Origin: Oscillospiraceae bacterium
GTDB lineage: Bacteria; Bacillota; Clostridia; Oscillospirales; CAG-272
Length of the DNA stretch: 40,768 nucleotides
Reading direction: 5' to 3'
Assembly (NCBI GenBank): GCA_015064545.1
Contig: SVSA01000009.1
Span: 1 to 40,768, forward strand
A program made the position numbers and the translations under genes. Positions 1 to 9,605 of the stretch are shown in pieces; positions within the stretch are counted from its first letter, which is position 1, and each line of letters opens with the position of its first letter. Under the pieces are notes generated by a model. It made no database searches. It had not been told where the DNA came from and worked only from the letters and a program-made list of their open reading frames with translations.

Positions 1-15
1 CTGCGTGACAAAAAT

Positions 16-41
16 CTCCCCCTGCTGCGCAGCAGGGGGAG
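16..41. repeat. Perfect 26-bp GC-rich palindrome (hairpin-forming)
   Basis: ctccccctgctg|cgcagcagggggag reads identically on both strands. Confidence 0.7.
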
Positions 42-207
42 TTGAAAGAATCTTATTCAATTAACATATTCTTTTGTTTTTTAGTCTGTCTACTTGACAG
101 GGGGCACATTATATAGGGTGCGGCGGTTCTTTTATGCCTCAGATCTTGATATACCGTGGTAAGACTCGGTTTGCCGGTGATGGCAGGGGCTCTCCTCACA
201 ATCGTCT

Positions 208-873
208 TTACCAAACAAAGGGGAACAGGCGGTATTTGACTCGTTTTTTATAGTCGGTATAGCCCGCAAGCCCCTTCTCCAGCACCTGTTCCTCGTTCAC
301 AATGCGAACGACAATCACGGCGATATACGGCAAAAAGCAGAGAAGCGACCACCAGGAGCCAAGTACTACGGGAATGGCTAAAAAAAGCCACAGCGTCACC
401 GCATACATGGGGTGACGGACAATCCCGTAGAGTCCGGTATCGACAACCTTCTGACTCTCCTGCACCTCAATGGTGCGGGAAAGATAGGCGTTTTCGCGCA
501 TTACCTCGGCATAAAGCGCATAGGCGACCAGAAGGATGACCGATGAGAGAACGACCACCCATATCGGTACCTGCGACCAGCCGAACCGGAAATCCAGTCC
601 CGCAACGACAAAGCCGACAAAAAACAGCAGTCCCGACAGAGCGACAACGCCCTTTTGCGTCGTTTCCTTTTCCTTGACCGAAATTCGCTTTTCCAAAAGA
701 GACGGTGCCTTAAGCAAAAGCACAAGGCCGAGTATCAGCATCGGGAGAAAGAGAAGACCGAGAAACAGCCATCCGTTCGAATAGGACAAGCTTCCTGCCG
801 GCAAGAACAGTAAGGCGCCGACCAAAAGAAATCCGACGATAAATTTGATGAGTGCACGAAGCGCAAGCGTCAT
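208..873 (-). CDS. Isoprenylcysteine carboxyl methyltransferase (ICMT)-like integral membrane methyltransferase
   Basis: Multiple TM helices; C-terminal 'GLYGIVRHPMYAVTLWLF...NEEQVLEKGLAGYTDYKKRVKYRLFPFVW' motif typical of ICMT/PEMT-like proteins. Start moved to ATG at 873 behind aaaggagg. Confidence 0.8.
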   Translation of the reverse strand: MTLALRALIKFIVGFLLVGALLFLPAGSLSYSNGWLFLGLLFLPMLILGLVLLLKAPSLLEKRISVKEKETTQKGVVALSGLLFFVGFVVAGLDFRFGWSQVPIWVVVLSSVILLVAYALYAEVMRENAYLSRTIEVQESQKVVDTGLYGIVRHPMYAVTLWLFLAIPVVLGSWWSLLCFLPYIAVIVVRIVNEEQVLEKGLAGYTDYKKRVKYRLFPFVW

Positions 874-1095
874 AAGAAACCTCCTTTGAGGGCAAGTTGC
901 TTTTTTAAGATATTTCGATATCACATGATGGCCACCGCGTCATTCTTTTCTTTTTGAAGTACGATTGTTTATCATCGATTAGCTCCTGATGTTTCGCCAC
1001 GAAACAAGGGACAAAAGCATCGTGTGCGATAACACAAAACCAGTATCCTCGCTTCGCATCGCGTCCTCCATCCCTCGGAATCCGCATCAAAATTC

Positions 1096-1938
1096 TTACC
1101 GATTCGATGGATGTGCCCCCTCGGGCTTACGCTTTTCGTGCTTCTGCGCCAGCACCTGCTTCATGATCCAAAACTGCAGGCATTGGGGCAACAGATTCAG
1201 CATCAAAAGCAGAGGATTGCGGTTTATGCTGTAGGCAAACCGCGGTGTCCGCTTTCGTAGAATCCGCCGCACGGCTTCGGCGATCCGTTCGGGCGCAATG
1301 CTCCTTGCCTCGATTCGATTGACAATGCGCTGAAAGCGCTCGGCATGGCAGGTATACAGCGTCGTCTTGCAGCAAAATCGATCGAGCGCCTCGGTAGAGT
1401 CACCAAGCATCCCCGTGGTAACCGCGCCGGCGCGCAAAACGCTGACCGCGATGCCCCGTAATTGCAGCTCCATGCGCAAAGAATAGGCATAGTTGTCAAG
1501 CGCACTCTTGGTCACGGCATACAGCCCGGTAAACGGGAGCGGATCCAGCGGAGCAAGCTCACTTGTGGTGATCACGATGCGCGAGCCGTCTCTCAAAAGC
1601 GGCAAAAAGATCTTGTTAACAAGAAACACACCGCCGAGATTGATTTTAAAAATTCGTTCAAACGCCGCGCTGTCGATTTCAACCAAGGAATCCAAGCAAT
1701 AGATTCCGGCAAAATGAATCACAGCAAACAGGGTATCGGTCAGCGAGGATACTTGTTCGAAGGCACGTGCTACACTGCTCTCGTCGGTCAGATCCGCCTC
1801 AATTGGCAGGATATCCTCTTCCTCGGTGCCTACGGTCTTATCCAACGCAAACACACGGAATCCGCTGTCCTTCAACCTTTTGGCGGTGGCTCTGCCCATA
1901 CCGCCGTAGGCACCGGTCATCAATACCGAAGGCTTCAT
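1096..1938 (-). CDS. Short-chain dehydrogenase/reductase (SDR) family protein
   Basis: N-terminal Rossmann 'TGAYGGMGRATAKRL', 'NLGGVFLVN' and YxxxK ('YAVTKSALDNY'). Confidence 0.85.
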   Translation of the reverse strand: MKPSVLMTGAYGGMGRATAKRLKDSGFRVFALDKTVGTEEEDILPIEADLTDESSVARAFEQVSSLTDTLFAVIHFAGIYCLDSLVEIDSAAFERIFKINLGGVFLVNKIFLPLLRDGSRIVITTSELAPLDPLPFTGLYAVTKSALDNYAYSLRMELQLRGIAVSVLRAGAVTTGMLGDSTEALDRFCCKTTLYTCHAERFQRIVNRIEARSIAPERIAEAVRRILRKRTPRFAYSINRNPLLLMLNLLPQCLQFWIMKQVLAQKHEKRKPEGAHPSNR

Positions 1939-2161
1939 CTCTGGCACCGTCCTTTCCAAGCTGTGCGGTTACTGCACATATACCGTTTTTCATGGGTATC
2001 CCTCGCGAAGCTTCGCCGCGATCGGCCATATCCCACGTTTTCAGCATCATTATATCACACCGAGCGTCGGCTTTCAATAGGCAATCGCGAAGTAACAATC
2101 TTCGATTCTCGTATTTGACCGTATTTCTGTCAGGCTTTCCCTGTTTTTTTGGTTTTCCGTC

Positions 2162-2190
2162 TTGCATTTGTTGCAAGAATATGGTATAAT
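2162..2190 (+). promoter_or_regulatory. sigmaA-type promoter for pheS
   Basis: TTGCAT (2162-2167), 17-bp spacer, TATAAT (2185-2190), shortly upstream of the pheS ATG at 2228. Confidence 0.65.
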
Positions 2191-2227
2191 AATAGATCGA
2201 AATCAAATGGATCTGCGAGGATTAGCC

Positions 2228-3265
2228 ATGAAAGATAAATTAGATGCTTTGCTCCGGGAAGGAGCCGCCAACATTCAAGCAGCCAAAACCGAAGCCGAGC
2301 TTCAGGACGTCAAGGTCGCGCTTCTCGGCAAACAGGGTAGCATTACCGAACTGCTCAAAGAAATTCCCAAGCTGGATGTCTCGCTCCGCCCCGAAATGGG
2401 TAAGGCTGTCAACCAAGTCAAGAATCTTCTCTCCGAGCAAATTGAAGGACGCCGCGAGGAGCTCAAGCTCAAGGCCTCCGAAATCTCGCCCGACTTCGAC
2501 TGCACCATTCCCGGCATCGAGCCGCCCATCGGCGGTCTGCACCCTATCACGCAGATGTGTTACGACCTGAACGATGCCTTCCGTTCCATGGGCTTTGAGG
2601 TCTTCTCGGGTCCCGAGATTACAAGCGAATATTATGCGTTTGACAATCTGAACTTCCCCCCCAACCATCCCGCCCGCGAAAGCATGGATACCTATTGGTT
2701 AGAGGGACACGATAGCGGCAGTGCCAGCGACAAGCTCTGTCTGCGCCCCCACCTGACCGGTGACAGCGTGCGCTATATGCAGACACATAAGCCGCCTTAC
2801 CGCTTTGTCTATCCCGGCCGTGTTTACCGTAACGAAACCACCGATGCCCGTCATGAGCGCGCTTTCTTCCAGTATGAGGCGCTCATTGTAGACAAGGACT
2901 TCACCTATACCGCCGGTAAGGTCATGATCAAGAGCATTCTTTCGAAGGTGTTCGGTCAGGACGTTCCGGTTCGTATGCGCGCCGGCTTCTTCCCCTTTGT
3001 CGAGCCGGGCTTTGAAATCGACATGGGCTGTCTTGTCTGCGGCGGCAAGGGCTGCAGCGTATGCAAGCATGTCGGTTGGATCGAAATTATGCCGGGCGGT
3101 ACGCCGCATCCCAACGTTCTTCGTGCGGCCGGACTCGATCCGGATGAATATACCGGCTTCTATGTCAATATCGGTCTCGACCGTCTTGTCATGATGCGCT
3201 ACGGAGTGGACGATGTTCGTCTGTTCCACAGCACCGATCTCCGCTTCTTAAAGCAGTTCCATTAA
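2228..3265 (+). CDS. pheS: Phenylalanyl-tRNA synthetase alpha subunit
   Basis: Class II aaRS motifs ('HPITQMCYDLNDAFRSMGFEVFSGPEI', 'GLDRLVMMRYGVDDVRLFHSTDLRFLKQF'); followed directly by pheT. Confidence 0.96.
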   Translation: MKDKLDALLREGAANIQAAKTEAELQDVKVALLGKQGSITELLKEIPKLDVSLRPEMGKAVNQVKNLLSEQIEGRREELKLKASEISPDFDCTIPGIEPPIGGLHPITQMCYDLNDAFRSMGFEVFSGPEITSEYYAFDNLNFPPNHPARESMDTYWLEGHDSGSASDKLCLRPHLTGDSVRYMQTHKPPYRFVYPGRVYRNETTDARHERAFFQYEALIVDKDFTYTAGKVMIKSILSKVFGQDVPVRMRAGFFPFVEPGFEIDMGCLVCGGKGCSVCKHVGWIEIMPGGTPHPNVLRAAGLDPDEYTGFYVNIGLDRLVMMRYGVDDVRLFHSTDLRFLKQFH

Positions 3266-3279
3266 GGAGGATCCAAACC

Positions 3280-5715
3280 ATGAAAGTATCGCTGAATTGG
3301 ATCAAGGATTATGTAACGCTTCCCGACGACATGGATCTTACCCGTCTGGCCTATGATCTGACCATGTCGACCGTTGAGGTTGAGGGCGTGGAGCATTTGG
3401 CCGAACGGTTTGAGAAAATCGTGGTCGGTGAAATCCGCGAGGTTCTGCCTCACCCCAATGCCGATAAGCTCCGTGTATGCAAGGTTGACATCGGCACCGA
3501 GGATATCAAGGACATCGTCTGCGGCGGCAGTAATCTTGCTGTCGGAATGAAGGTTGTCGTTGCCTGCCCCGGCGCTATGGTTCGCTGGCACGGCGAGGGA
3601 GAACCGGTTGAAATCAAGAACGCCAAGCTCCGCGGTGTGCCGAGCTTTGGTATGATCTGTGCCTCAACCGAGGTTGGCCTTGCGGACCTGTTCCCGTTGA
3701 CCGAGGAGCATGAGATTATGGATCTCTCGGCCTTTGACTGTGTCGCCGGTATGCCGCTCGCTACCGCGCTGGATCTTGATGATATCATTCTCGAAATCGA
3801 CAATAAGTCGATGACCAACCGTCCCGATTTGTGGGGACACTACGGCATTGCCCGTGAGCTGGCTGCACTGTACGATTTGCCGCTGACCACCTTCCCCGCC
3901 TATGAAGTCCCGACCGACGAGGTCTACGATGTTCGCATTCTTGACACCGAGCGCTGCCCGCGCTATATCGGCTCCCGTATCGAGGGACTGTCGGTCAAGC
4001 CCTCTCCCTTTGCCATGCAGAGCCGTATCTGGCGTGTCGGTATGCGTCCCATCAATGCGCTGGTCGACGTGACAAACTATGTTATGCTGGCCACCGGACA
4101 GCCCACACACGTCTTCGACTCCAACCACATTGTCAACCACATTGAGGTGCGCCGCGCCGCAGAGGGCGAAGCACTTCAGCTTCTTAATGACAAGGAGTTA
4201 GCGCTTTCGGCCGACGATCTTGTCATTGCCGATGCCGAGGGTGCCGTGGCCCTGGCCGGCGTTATGGGCGGTGCCAAGGACTCGGTGCTTCCCGAAACCA
4301 ACAGCGTCATTCTTGAGGTTGCCAACTTTGAGTCACGCGGCGTCCGCCGCACGGCTCTGCGCTACGACAATCGTACCGAGGCGTCCTCCCGTTACGAAAA
4401 GGCCATCGATCCCGAGCGTTGCGATCAGGCGCTTTCGCTCGCCATGCAGCTCTTTGCCGAGCTCTTCCCCGCGATGAAGGTCACCGCCTTCTGCGACAGC
4501 TACCCGACCGTTGCCGAGCCCAAGACAATTGACGTCGAATTCGAGTGGCTCGACCGCCGTCTCGGCAAGCGCATTCCGCAGGAGATTGTTGCCAAAAAGC
4601 TTGGCACGATGGGCTTTACGGTAACCTTCACCGAAACGGGAATGCATATCGTTGTCCCCTCCTGGCGTGCTACCGGCGATGTCTCGATTAAGGCCGACAT
4701 CATGGAAGAGGTTGCCCGTATGTACGGCTACGAGAATTTCGAAGCCACGACCATCACCACCTCCTTCGACGGTGCTATCAACCAGCGCGAGGTCGATCTT
4801 GTCCGCCGCGTCAAGGAATATCTGGCTTTCCGCTGCAATATGCAGGAGATCTTCACCTATCCCTGGATGACCGATGAGTTTGTCCATGCGCTCTTCCCCT
4901 CAACCGACGGTATGCTGGCGCTGGCAACACCGCCTGCTCCCAATGAGCGCTTCATCCGTTCCTCGCTTCTTCCCAATATTTGTAAGGCGATCGTTCGTAA
5001 TGAGCGCAACTTTGAAGAATTTGATATTTTCGAAGAAGCGCAGGTCTTCCTCGATACCGAGTACACCACAGCCTACGAAAACGAAGCCCTTCCTTGCCAG
5101 AAGAAGCATCTCGGCTGCGCCTTTGTCGGAAGCTCGGATCACATTGTTTCGCTCTTCCGCCGCGCCAAAGGCGTCATTGGCATGATGCCACGTTACACAC
5201 ATATGGAAGGCTTCACCTTCGAAAAGACCGAAAAGCCCGGATGGGCCGATGAAACCGTTTGGCTCAATATCTGCCTCGACGGTAAGAGAATCGGCGACAT
5301 TGCCCTGCTTTCGAAGAAGGCGGCGCTTGCCTGCGGCATTAAGGTGCTTTCGGCGGTGCTGGTTGAGCTTGACATGGATGCCTTCCGTCCCCTGCGCTCG
5401 CGCACCAACCGTTTTGTCCGTGTTCCCGAATTCCCGGTAAACGATTACGACCTCTCCTTCCTGGTTGACGCCATGGTCAAATGGGACGAGATCTACGCCT
5501 GTGTCATGGGTAAGAAACATGAGCTTCTGAAGGATGTTTCCTTTGTGGATGAATACAAAGGAAAACAAATCCCGCAAGGCAAAAAGTCGATTACCATCCG
5601 TCTGGCCATCGGCTCGGATGAAAAGACGCTCACCGGCAGCGAAATTGAGGCCGTCGCCCACAACGTGGTCAAAAAGCTGACCAAGCAGTTGAGCGCCGAC
5701 ATTCGTTCCATGTAA
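3280..5715 (+). CDS. pheT: Phenylalanyl-tRNA synthetase beta subunit
   Basis: N-terminal 'MKVSLNWIKDYV', tRNA-binding domain, B3/B4 and FDX-ACB-like C-terminus; 14 bp after pheS with aaggagg RBS. Confidence 0.96.
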   Translation: MKVSLNWIKDYVTLPDDMDLTRLAYDLTMSTVEVEGVEHLAERFEKIVVGEIREVLPHPNADKLRVCKVDIGTEDIKDIVCGGSNLAVGMKVVVACPGAMVRWHGEGEPVEIKNAKLRGVPSFGMICASTEVGLADLFPLTEEHEIMDLSAFDCVAGMPLATALDLDDIILEIDNKSMTNRPDLWGHYGIARELAALYDLPLTTFPAYEVPTDEVYDVRILDTERCPRYIGSRIEGLSVKPSPFAMQSRIWRVGMRPINALVDVTNYVMLATGQPTHVFDSNHIVNHIEVRRAAEGEALQLLNDKELALSADDLVIADAEGAVALAGVMGGAKDSVLPETNSVILEVANFESRGVRRTALRYDNRTEASSRYEKAIDPERCDQALSLAMQLFAELFPAMKVTAFCDSYPTVAEPKTIDVEFEWLDRRLGKRIPQEIVAKKLGTMGFTVTFTETGMHIVVPSWRATGDVSIKADIMEEVARMYGYENFEATTITTSFDGAINQREVDLVRRVKEYLAFRCNMQEIFTYPWMTDEFVHALFPSTDGMLALATPPAPNERFIRSSLLPNICKAIVRNERNFEEFDIFEEAQVFLDTEYTTAYENEALPCQKKHLGCAFVGSSDHIVSLFRRAKGVIGMMPRYTHMEGFTFEKTEKPGWADETVWLNICLDGKRIGDIALLSKKAALACGIKVLSAVLVELDMDAFRPLRSRTNRFVRVPEFPVNDYDLSFLVDAMVKWDEIYACVMGKKHELLKDVSFVDEYKGKQIPQGKKSITIRLAIGSDEKTLTGSEIEAVAHNVVKKLTKQLSADIRSM

Positions 5716-5728
5716 TCCCAATACAAAG

Positions 5729-5768
5729 AAATCCCCTTCGCCGCATCATCACGGCGAGGGGGATTCGT
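5729..5768. terminator. Bidirectional intrinsic terminator between convergent pheT and SdpI-like gene
   Basis: aaatccccttcgccg-catcatca-cggcgagggggatt inverted repeat between convergent ORFs. Confidence 0.75.
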
Positions 5769-6875
5769 TTATGTCGCGATATCGTTTTTTGCGGTCATTG
5801 CCTCGGTCAAGGCTTGATAGAGCTGCTCGGTTTCGGATTCAGAGGCCGCTCCGATGACCACGATACCACCCTGCTTCAAGGTCAACACAAGGCAGGGCGT
5901 CACATCGGTATACGTATAACGGCGGTAATGACCGAACTCTTCGTTCGAAAACCAACCCAAGAGAAGACGAGGGGAGCCAAAGCCGTTGACGCGCTCACCC
6001 GTTACCCCGTCCGCACGATAGACAATGGTGTCGATATCATCGAGCGCAATGGTCAAGCCGCGATCATAGGTCGCTTCGACCGAGACGCCATTCGCGTCTA
6101 TCCGACAGATTATCTCACCGGTAAAGCAAAGGATAAAGCAAGCGATAAGCACCACCGAAATCAAACAGGCTGTCCACACCTTCGTACGCTTGTTCAAGGG
6201 CTTGATCGGAGTGATTTCCTTCGAGAAGGTTCCCTCGCGGCGCTGCTTCCGTGCGTAACCGTAGGAATACAGCGTCGTTGCCAGCACAGCCCCCAAAAGA
6301 GACACGGCAAACAAGCCGACAAAAATCGACTCGGGGAAAAAGACACCAAGCAAGGAGAGAATCCCGACTGCGACAAATACCTTGCCGCCAAAGCGATGGG
6401 TTTTCTGCCAGTTCTCGGCATTTTGCATCGTCCAGGGCAGTCTTATGCCAATGGTACGGTTCGGCGTACACTTCGGTAAATAATTACCGATCAGAAGCAT
6501 CAGAAGCCCCATAAGGATTCCGGCGAAAGACGAGGGACGAAGGGGCAGATTCAACACGAATGCTACGGTCATTGCGCCGCAATACAGCGAAAGGATCGGC
6601 ATAATCCAGAACACCAACCGCATGACCTTGGGGCTCTGCCCTCGCTTACGGTTATCCCATTTGGTCACCGCTAAGCAAATTCCATGCATAAGCAGCAGAA
6701 ACAGCGGCACAAACCGTAACATACGAAGTGCCGAAAGTGCGGCATCAGCCGCCGCTTCGCTTTCCCAACGATTCCCTGCCATATCGGCAAACCATCCGTC
6801 AAGCACAAGGAACAGCAAGGTCGGAAGCAGGATCAGAACAGAGGTCAGAAACCATCGGATATTTTCACGTTTCAT
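5769..6875 (-). CDS. SdpI-family membrane protein with an extra C-terminal region
   Basis: 'GNYLPKCTPNRTIGIRLPWTMQNAENWQKTHRFGGKVFVAVGI' is an SdpI-family signature; several TM helices; C-terminal ~120 aa after the last TM looks PH-like. Confidence 0.8.
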   Translation of the reverse strand: MKRENIRWFLTSVLILLPTLLFLVLDGWFADMAGNRWESEAAADAALSALRMLRFVPLFLLLMHGICLAVTKWDNRKRGQSPKVMRLVFWIMPILSLYCGAMTVAFVLNLPLRPSSFAGILMGLLMLLIGNYLPKCTPNRTIGIRLPWTMQNAENWQKTHRFGGKVFVAVGILSLLGVFFPESIFVGLFAVSLLGAVLATTLYSYGYARKQRREGTFSKEITPIKPLNKRTKVWTACLISVVLIACFILCFTGEIICRIDANGVSVEATYDRGLTIALDDIDTIVYRADGVTGERVNGFGSPRLLLGWFSNEEFGHYRRYTYTDVTPCLVLTLKQGGIVVIGAASESETEQLYQALTEAMTAKNDIAT

Positions 6876-7146
6876 ACGGATCGTTTTCTCCTTTCAAATC
6901 GCTCACAAAGAGAAGAATCTCCTCTAAAACCGAGGCATTCAGCTCATAAAAAATAAATTTTCCTTCACGCGTATCGCGGATGAGATCCGCCTCCTTCAGC
7001 ACCGAAAGATGCCGCGAGATCGAGGCACCCGTTACCGCAAAATGTGCCACAATGTCCCCTGCCGACCGCCGACCGCTTTTGAGAAGATGCAGGATATCCC
7101 GTCGGATGGGATCCGAAAGTGCGCGCAGTGTCTGTTGTAATCCCAC
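6865..7146 (-). CDS. ArsR/SdpR-family winged-helix transcriptional repressor
   Basis: 'ALSDPIRRDILHLLKSGRRSAGDIVAHFAVTGASISRHLSVLKEADLIRDTREGKFIFYELN'. GTG start at 7146 preferred over the track start at 7164 because agaaaggag lies just upstream of it. 11-bp overlap with the SdpI-like gene. Confidence 0.88.
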   Translation of the reverse strand: MGLQQTLRALSDPIRRDILHLLKSGRRSAGDIVAHFAVTGASISRHLSVLKEADLIRDTREGKFIFYELNASVLEEILLFVSDLKGENDPYET

Positions 7147-7163
7147 AGGTTGCTCCTTTCTCA

Positions 7164-7188
7164 TTTAACATTTAGCCTAATTGTTAAA
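7164..7188. promoter_or_regulatory. Palindromic operator candidate for the ArsR/SdpR-like repressor
   Basis: TTTAACATTTAGCCTAATTGTTAAA, near-perfect dyad just upstream of the repressor RBS. Confidence 0.6.
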
Positions 7189-7274
7189 TATAGGATATCA
7201 CATATTCCCGGTTTTGTCAAGAAGAAAATTTTCAGAAAATATTACCGGATTATGCCATACCGCTTTCCTCCGAC

Positions 7275-7303
7275 TTGACAGCGTGACCGCTTCATGATAT
7301 AAT
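7275..7303 (+). promoter_or_regulatory. Consensus sigmaA promoter upstream of rtcB
   Basis: TTGACA (7275-7280), 17-bp spacer, TATAAT (7298-7303). Confidence 0.8.
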
Positions 7304-7330
7304 TATTAAAAGGAAGGAAAGGAGGCCGCC

Positions 7331-8518
7331 ATGTTCGACATCATCGGGCGCTGGAACCGCGCTACCGTATACGCCGCAACCGTTGACCGCGAATCCTATT
7401 CGCAGGTTATGAAGCTATGCAACACCGAGGCGCTTCGTCACAGCGTCATTCGTATGATGCCCGATATGCATGCCGCCGAAGGCTGCACCGTCGGCACCTC
7501 CATGACCTTCGGCGATTCGCTCAATCCCTCCTATGTCGGCGGTGATATCGGTTGTGGGATGCTGGTCCACCGTTTGTCATCGCCTCTCACCGATTTTGAA
7601 GCACTTGACCGTCTCATCCGACAGGAAATTCCTTCCGGTGCCGCGATTCGTCGTACAGACTCCCCCGCCTATCGCACCCTTCCGATCGATACCATGACCT
7701 GCTTTTCCGCCCTGGCTCACGATACGATTGCCCGTTCGCTTGGCACACTGGGCGGCGGCAATCATTTTATTGAAATCGACCGCGATTCGCAGGGACGGCA
7801 GTATCTTGTCATCCATTCGGGCAGCCGCCGTCTCGGGCGCGATGTAGCACGCTATCACCGCGAGCAAGCCTTCTTCTTGCATCATGAAATCAGCGAGGAG
7901 GAGGTTCGCAAACATAAGCTGAAGGTTACCGACATCCGTTCGAATGTCCGTCCCGACGAATGCTTTCTTTTCGGGCGGCGCCTTCTGCATTATCTTGACG
8001 ATATGGCAGTCGCGATGGCCTATGCCGATCTCAACCGCCGTATCATCGGCCAAACCATTTTGCAAGGGATGTCGCTGACCGCCGATTTCTCCTTCACAAC
8101 GGTTCATAATTATGTCGATACCGAAGCGAAAATCCTTCGAAAAGGTGCCGTTTCGGCCAAAAACGGCGAAACCCTTCTGATCCCCATCAATATGCGCGAC
8201 GGCAGTCTTTTGTGCATCGGCAAGGGGAATCCCGACTGGAATCAAACCGCACCGCACGGAGCAGGACGGGTTATGAAGCGATCGGAGGCCAAGGAGCGCT
8301 TATCCCTCGATGAATACCGAAGTGAGATGGACGGCATCTTTACCACATCGGTCAATCAGAACACCCTCGACGAATCGCCGATGGCCTACCGTCGCATTGA
8401 CGATATTCTCGACACCATTGAGCCCACCGTTTCGGTGGAGGACATTCTGACACCTGTCTATAATTTTAAGGCAAGTAAGCTTGACACCGACGAAGAAACT
8501 GCTGACGACGAGGACTAA
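7331..8518 (+). CDS. rtcB: RtcB-family RNA ligase
   Basis: 'DIGCGMLV', 'LGTLGGGNHFIEID', 'VIHSGSRRLGRDVA', 'HNYVDTE', 'APHGAGRVMKRSEAK' (candidate guanylylated His). Confidence 0.92.
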   Translation: MFDIIGRWNRATVYAATVDRESYSQVMKLCNTEALRHSVIRMMPDMHAAEGCTVGTSMTFGDSLNPSYVGGDIGCGMLVHRLSSPLTDFEALDRLIRQEIPSGAAIRRTDSPAYRTLPIDTMTCFSALAHDTIARSLGTLGGGNHFIEIDRDSQGRQYLVIHSGSRRLGRDVARYHREQAFFLHHEISEEEVRKHKLKVTDIRSNVRPDECFLFGRRLLHYLDDMAVAMAYADLNRRIIGQTILQGMSLTADFSFTTVHNYVDTEAKILRKGAVSAKNGETLLIPINMRDGSLLCIGKGNPDWNQTAPHGAGRVMKRSEAKERLSLDEYRSEMDGIFTTSVNQNTLDESPMAYRRIDDILDTIEPTVSVEDILTPVYNFKASKLDTDEETADDED

Positions 8519-8548
8519 AACACAGAAATACCGAGATCGGAGAACGTT

Positions 8549-9496
8549 ATGCACTATATTGTGCTCGACATGGAATGGAATCAGCCCGTATGCCGCGAAA
8601 AAACCGTACGCAAGCCCTTTCCGCTATACGGAGAGGTGGTACAGATCGGAGCGGTCAAGCTTGACGACGAATTTCAGGAAATCGACGCCATTAAGCTGAT
8701 GGTGGCCCCCCGTTTTTACACCAAAATGCACCGCAAGGTTGCGGCGCTTACGCACATTAAAACCGAGGATCTGAAAAACGGTCTCTCCTTCCCCGAGGCC
8801 TTTGCCCACTTCCGCACCTTCTGCGGTGACAGCTTTGCCTTTCTGACCTGGGGCAGCGATGACATTCCCATGCTGCGGGACAATCTGCTGCTTTGGCATA
8901 TCGATCCCGCCTGGATTCCCACCTGCTACGATGTTCAGCCGATTTACGACCACCAGATCACCAAGGAATCCCGTCAGCACTCGCTCAGCTCAGCCATGGC
9001 CACGGTCGGTGAGCCTCCCTTTGATGCCCATGATGCACTGAACGATGCCCGCAGTACCGCTTGCGTCTGCCGTCATCTCGACATGATTCGCGGCATGGAG
9101 GATTACCGCCTTCTGACCGAAAACCGCGGGGAACCGAATCCCGGTGTCACCTATCCGACAAAGGCTGACGCCCGCCGCGATCCTGCTGTGTCCTCCTTTC
9201 CTTGTCAGGTCTGCCACGAAACGGTCGTCTGCGACAAATGGCTCTTATTTGAGCCGATGCGTCAGCTTTCGCTTGCTACCTGTCGTTGCGGCACGCCATA
9301 TTTTGTCCGTCTGCGCTTTCACCGAAATACCGATCAGACCGTACGTGTCACCCGCCATCTCTGTTTGTTAGACGAGGAGCATCTTTCCTATTTTGAAGCC
9401 AAGCAGAAGGAAAAAGCCGAGCATGACCGCCTGCGCAAGCGTGCTAAAGCGCGTCATAAGCGCGTCCGCAAGCCAATCGAGGAGCCGACAACATAA
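8549..9496 (+). CDS. DEDDh-type 3'-5' exonuclease with C-terminal Cys-rich (zinc-ribbon-like) domain
   Basis: 'YIVLDMEWNQP' (DxE), 'LTWGSDD', 'HDALNDA' (H..D); C-terminal CxxC..CxC cluster 'CQVCHETVVC...CRCG'. Confidence 0.82.
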   Translation: MHYIVLDMEWNQPVCREKTVRKPFPLYGEVVQIGAVKLDDEFQEIDAIKLMVAPRFYTKMHRKVAALTHIKTEDLKNGLSFPEAFAHFRTFCGDSFAFLTWGSDDIPMLRDNLLLWHIDPAWIPTCYDVQPIYDHQITKESRQHSLSSAMATVGEPPFDAHDALNDARSTACVCRHLDMIRGMEDYRLLTENRGEPNPGVTYPTKADARRDPAVSSFPCQVCHETVVCDKWLLFEPMRQLSLATCRCGTPYFVRLRFHRNTDQTVRVTRHLCLLDEEHLSYFEAKQKEKAEHDRLRKRAKARHKRVRKPIEEPTT

Positions 9497-9514
9497 TCCG
9501 TATACCCATGTCTT

Positions 9515-9552
9515 AAAAAGGAGTACGAGCCTCTCTGCCCGTACTCCTTTTT
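9515..9552 (+). terminator. Intrinsic terminator after the exonuclease gene
   Basis: aaaaaggagtacg-agcctctctgcc-cgtactccttttt. Confidence 0.8.
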
Positions 9553-9605
9553 CTGTCGGCCGGGGAAATCCCCCGCTGTTGCTTTTGTTTTATTGCCATC
9601 CGCGC

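Noticed and set aside
905-1090. 61-aa minus ORF between the SDR and methyltransferase genes
   Set aside because: No recognisable motif or convincing RBS; could be a remnant but cannot be supported.
2090-2228. T-box riboswitch upstream of pheS
   Set aside because: The promoter at 2162-2190 leaves too short a leader and no T-box-like conserved sequence is visible.
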